Shown: positions 1 to 3,900 of the stretch, one piece after another
How positions within the stretch are numbered: the first letter of the stretch is position 1
How the letters are laid out: the number at the start of each line of letters is the position of its first letter
Source of the DNA: Candidatus Uhrbacteria bacterium
Lineage (GTDB): Bacteria; Patescibacteriota; Patescibacteriia; 2-12-FULL-60-25
Assembly: GCA_023246325.1 (NCBI GenBank)
Contig: JAHFIO010000050.1
Span: forward strand, 1-6,503
Reading direction: 5' to 3'
Length of the DNA: 6,503 bases
Notes under the pieces: model-generated
Databases searched by the model: none
Seen by the model: the letters and a program-made list of their open reading frames with translations, nothing else
Told to the model about the DNA's origin: nothing
Translations under genes and position numbers: made by a program

Positions 1-876
1 ACAACGGATGGTTTCCAAAATATACAAGTTGCTGCGCCTGCGCCCATAGTAGGAGAATATCGTGTGTCGAATCAATATAAAACCGTAGAATTTATTCCTG
101 AGTCAGCGTGCGGAACAAATTCTTGCGGAAGAACAATTTTTTGTTTACCGGGAGATGGAGTAATCGAAGTCACTGCAAAAGCAGCAAGCCTTTCTAAAGA
201 TGCGCCTGCACCGACTGCTGATCTTACATCAAATGGATATAATGGTATTGTTTCTGTTGTGGGTAATTCACTTGATGGAAATAAAAATGGTAAAGGTGAA
301 GGGCCACCAATTGATTCGTATATTTGGAGATTCGGGACTACAAATGATATAAAAATTTCTCCTCCACAAATTACAGATACACAACCAAGTTCTGATCCAT
401 CGACTGGCGGAAATTCAAATATTGCATTAGATCGTCCCGTGACGGTAACCTTCGATAGTTTGTTGCAGTCTTCATCCGTTGATACATCGAATGCAAAAAT
501 TGAAGCATATGGATATAAGGAAACTGATCCAGATACTTTTTGGTGGCAAACATCCGTTCAATTATTACGCGATGATTTGCAGCCAATAAATTATTTGGCC
601 ATACCTCCAGATATCGCAACGAAAGCAGCTATACAAATTTCACATCGTCAATTTTTGAAATCTGATTTATATCCAAATTTAAATTATTATGATCCAACCA
701 TTCTTTCTGGTGTGCAGGATGCGTATCAAAATTGTTTTAATCCTGCCGGCAAATGTGGGAGTGGAGTAGGTGCACCTAATTGTTGTAATGCATTGTCAAC
801 AGATGAAACATGTCAAAAATCTTTATGTCGCAATACGCCAAATACAGATAGATGTAAAAAAATACTTGCCCTATAG
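1..876 (+). CDS. C-terminal part of a large secreted/surface protein with Big_5-like Ig domains and a cysteine-rich tail (5' partial)
   Basis: The frame is open from base 1 (first codons read TTDGFQNIQV) to TAG at 874-876, giving 291 visible residues; the true start lies upstream. A GTG at 64 could be taken as a start but falls inside a continuous domain. Fragment residues about 1-112 look like the end of a bacterial Ig-like Big_5 domain: a disulfide-type segment with Cys at 37, 42 and 48 (ESACGTNSCGRTIFCLPG), then the Asp/Asn/Gly-rich turn GNSLDGNKNGKGEG (89-102) followed by YIWRFGT, a typical last strand. Residues about 120-220 begin a second Big_5-like unit (SPPQITDTQPSSDP, then RPVTVTFDSLLQSSSVDTSN). 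The last 47 residues are Cys-rich (NCFNPAGKCG, APNCCNAL, CQKSLC) and end KKILAL, with no sortase motif or C-terminal membrane helix, so any membrane anchor must be N-terminal and outside the window. Function is unknown; a structural or adhesive surface role is inferred from the domains. The next gene starts 3 bases after the stop and encodes a protein of the same general style, so the two are probably co-transcribed relatives. Confidence 0.85.
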   Translation, partial: TTDGFQNIQVAAPAPIVGEYRVSNQYKTVEFIPESACGTNSCGRTIFCLPGDGVIEVTAKAASLSKDAPAPTADLTSNGYNGIVSVVGNSLDGNKNGKGEGPPIDSYIWRFGTTNDIKISPPQITDTQPSSDPSTGGNSNIALDRPVTVTFDSLLQSSSVDTSNAKIEAYGYKETDPDTFWWQTSVQLLRDDLQPINYLAIPPDIATKAAIQISHRQFLKSDLYPNLNYYDPTILSGVQDAYQNCFNPAGKCGSGVGAPNCCNALSTDETCQKSLCRNTPNTDRCKKILAL

Positions 877-879
877 AAT

Positions 880-966
880 ATGAAACGACGCATAATCCAT
901 CTACTTCTTTCCTTGTACATCGTATGTGTTGGTGCTTTTGGTTTTATTGTGCCGGTTGCAAGCGCT
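880..966 (+). other. Sec signal peptide of the giant surface protein
   Basis: Residues 1-29 show a basic n-region (MKRR), a long hydrophobic core (IIHLLLSLYIVCVGAFGFIV) and an Ala-Ser-Ala end before Gln30 that fits the -3/-1 rule for signal peptidase I. Cleavage is predicted after Ala29. The peptide also supports the ATG at 880 as the true start. Confidence 0.85.
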
Positions 967-3900
967 CAGTCTTCTGTAGCATCAGGATTAAATGGCATAG
1001 GGAGCACTATTAAATTATCAAATTCGGATCCGCGTCTTATAGCGGGAAAAATTATTAATGTTGCCTTAGGTTTTATTGGTGTCGTTCTTGTATGCATTAT
1101 TTTGTATGCAGGATTTTTATACATGACAGCAGGTGGTGAAACAGAAAAAACAAGCAAAGCAAAAAAAATGATTCTTGGTGCTATTATTGGTTTAGCAATT
1201 ATTTTATCTGCGTGGGCGATAACGACATTTATTATTAATTCATTATTACAAGCTACAACAGGTGAAGGTGGAGGAGTGGGTGGCGGGGGTGGTGGAGGAA
1301 GTGGCGGTGGGCTTGGAGGTGGAGGAAGTTCTACATTTCGCGTTGATTCTATTGTGCCATCTGGAAATACCGCTATTCGAAATGTAGAAGTGGCAATTGT
1401 ATTTACAAAATTTGTAGATTCTACAACGGCTGCTGGAATTTTAGTTCAAGAAAAAATTGCGGGAACAAATGTTGCTGGTACCATTACGGTGAATGGACAA
1501 ACAGTTACCTTTACACCAATTGATGCATGCCCTTCTCCAAATGCAGATCGTAAATGTTTAAAAGCGGATACGGATTATATTGTACGAGTTGGTACCACGG
1601 TCAAATCAACTGCAGGAACGCCGATAAGTTGTTTGAAGGCAGGAAGTTGCCAAGGTGAATTTAAGACGGGGAGTTTAGTGGATACGCAAGCGCCAGTAGT
1701 AAAACTTACGTTTCCAACTGATGGTATGTCGGTACCACAAAATTTTGTACAAGATGTACTCGCGGGTATTACGGATGATGCTGGGGTAAAATTGGCACAA
1801 TTTTTTGATGGGTCTACTGATATAGGTACGGACGCTGTTCCTGCCGGAATGCCAGCACCTCTTACATATAATGCACGTATTGGCTGGATAACAACTGGGG
1901 TACCACTGGGCACACATACTCTTTCTACTATAGCAAAAGATGTAGATACAAATTCAACACGAAGTAATAGCGTATCGGTTGTTATTCGGCCTGATCATTG
2001 TTTTAATAAAAAAATGGATGATACTGTAGGTGAAACAGGAATAGATTGTGGTGGAAATGTAGCGTCACCAGAATATTGTGGTGCATGTTTAGGTGGGAGT
2101 TGCGTAAAAAATAGTGATTGTCAAAGTGGTGTATGTCAAAATAATATATGTGTAGCAAAACCACTTATTATTGGCGTTACACCAATTGATGGAAGACCTG
2201 GTATTTTTATGACATTGCAGGGTGTTAATTTTGGGGATGCAGTTGGTACGGTGAAATTTTTAGGAAATCCTACTATTGCGACAGATGATAAAATTGCTAT
2301 AGCGCCACTTGTGTGTACATCGGATGGAGTTTCAACATGGAAAGATTGGCGAGTTGTTGTCGCTGTTCCTGATGGTGCAGTGGCAGGTCCCATAGAAATA
2401 AAAAATGTTTCTAGTACGTTAACAGATAGAACTGATGATGATAATGGGCCAAAGTTTCCAGATTTTACTCCAAATACAAATGCGTATCCAGGTATTTGTG
2501 GCATTAAGCCTGTATCAGATATTGTTGGTAATACTATAGAAGTAGTTGGTGCTTCATTTGGAAGCGCGGCAGCTAAAGTTTTATTTGGTTCAGAATCTGT
2601 TATTACAAATTTTTCATCTTGGTCTGATGCGTCTATTAAATTTTCTGTTCCCGTTGTAGACAATGGTCCATATGATGTAGCTGTTCTTGTGGGCACGAGC
2701 AGTCAAAGCAATGTGATGGGTTTTACAGTTTTAGAAAAAAGTTTATTACAACCACCAGTATTAGATGATATTTCTCCGGTGCAAGGGCCACAGCAACAAT
2801 ATATAACGTTATATGGAAAAAACTTTGGGTATGATATTGGTACTATTGTTTTTGCGGATGCATTGGGTGGTGTAGAAGCGGTTGGGGACACTGCCTTTCC
2901 AGCTGAATGTGGGAATTCATTTTGGACGAATACAAATGTGACTGTAAAAGTTCCATCTGTATTTAAAAATAATACAGCCACCATGCCAGGAACATATCGT
3001 GTAAAACTTATTCGTCGTGATGCAGCTGAAACTAATGTAAAAGATTTTAAAATAATTACAGGTACACCAACGCCTGGAATTTGTGCAATACAACCAACTC
3101 TCGGACCAGCAGATACCGCAGTTACTTTGTATGGAGAGAGTTTTGGTATTTCGAAACCAAGTGTTACGTTTTCAAAAAATGCTTTAGCGCTTGTGACAGA
3201 TTTTCAAAATAAACGTGTAGATGCAAAAGTTCCAACGAATGCAATTACAGGTCGTGTTAAATTAACGACATCTGCGGCTCTCGATTCAAATACGGTAGGT
3301 TTTCAAGTATATAATTGTAATATAGATCCAAGTATTTGTGGTCCTGTAAAAGATTTTAAATGTTGTACAAGCGGTCAATGTGTGAAAGCAACTGCGTCCT
3401 GCAATGCATTGGGGCAGACTTCAGAATATGGATGGAATATGTCGACAGGATTAATTCCTGTTTCACCTCGTGTTATAGAAGAATGTAATCCAAATGCGCC
3501 AAAACCTCCAGGCGCACCAACGCCTTCACCATCGCCATGGATATCAAGAACAGGTGGAGATAGTGCGCCTATAGATTCAGTCGTTACTATTAGATTTGAT
3601 CGGCCATTAGGAGATAAATCAATGAAAGGACCGCCATCATCAGTTAAACCTTCTGCATTTACATTAGATGCATGTATAGGAACGGGAAGTGATCCATGTT
3701 CGACTTTAGAACCAGTAAGTTTCAACATGTATTTCCGATCTGAAAATAATAATCAGGATGTGGTTACACTTGAGCCAATCATGAAATTAAAACCAAGTAC
3801 CGTATATTCAGTTTCGGTTTCGTCTGAAATTAAGGCAGATGGTCCAGGTGGAGGAACCATGGATATTTTAAAACGATGTGGCGTTGGAAAAAGTGGTCAG

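Noticed and set aside
330..345. DGNKNGKGEG (bases 274-303) as an EF-hand or dockerin calcium loop
   Set aside because: The acidic residue spacing does not match the 12-residue EF-hand loop. The segment fits the known Asp/Asn/Gly turn before the last strand of Big_5-like domains.
371..619. Minus-strand open frame within the first gene
   Set aside because: It lies wholly opposite a well-supported domain-coding frame, has no recognisable domain and no start signal.
64..876. GTG at 64 as the start of a 270-residue gene
   Set aside because: The frame is open back to base 1 and the upstream residues continue the same Ig-like domain. There is no signal peptide at 64, so the gene is a 5' partial.
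1285..1289. G5 run as a phase-variation switch
   Set aside because: Five G is short for contingency-locus slippage, and the frame is intact. Kept only as a low-interest point on linker length.
1477..1904. Four GGTACC palindromes within 428 bases (1477, 1591, 1731, 1899)
   Set aside because: They fall in two reading phases (Gly-Thr and Val-Pro codons) of ordinary coding sequence with irregular spacing, so they look like chance, not a binding-site array.
2136..2696. 186-codon minus-strand open frame, the longest antisense frame
   Set aside because: It overlaps the Cys knot and TIG domains of the plus-strand protein. Its Ser/Thr/Pro-rich translation is what a reverse reading of Gly/Asp/Val-rich coding gives, and no family is recognisable. 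The same applies to the minus-strand frames at 1575-1913, 2703-2984, 3375-3728, 4761-5192, 5534-5809 and 6150-6413.
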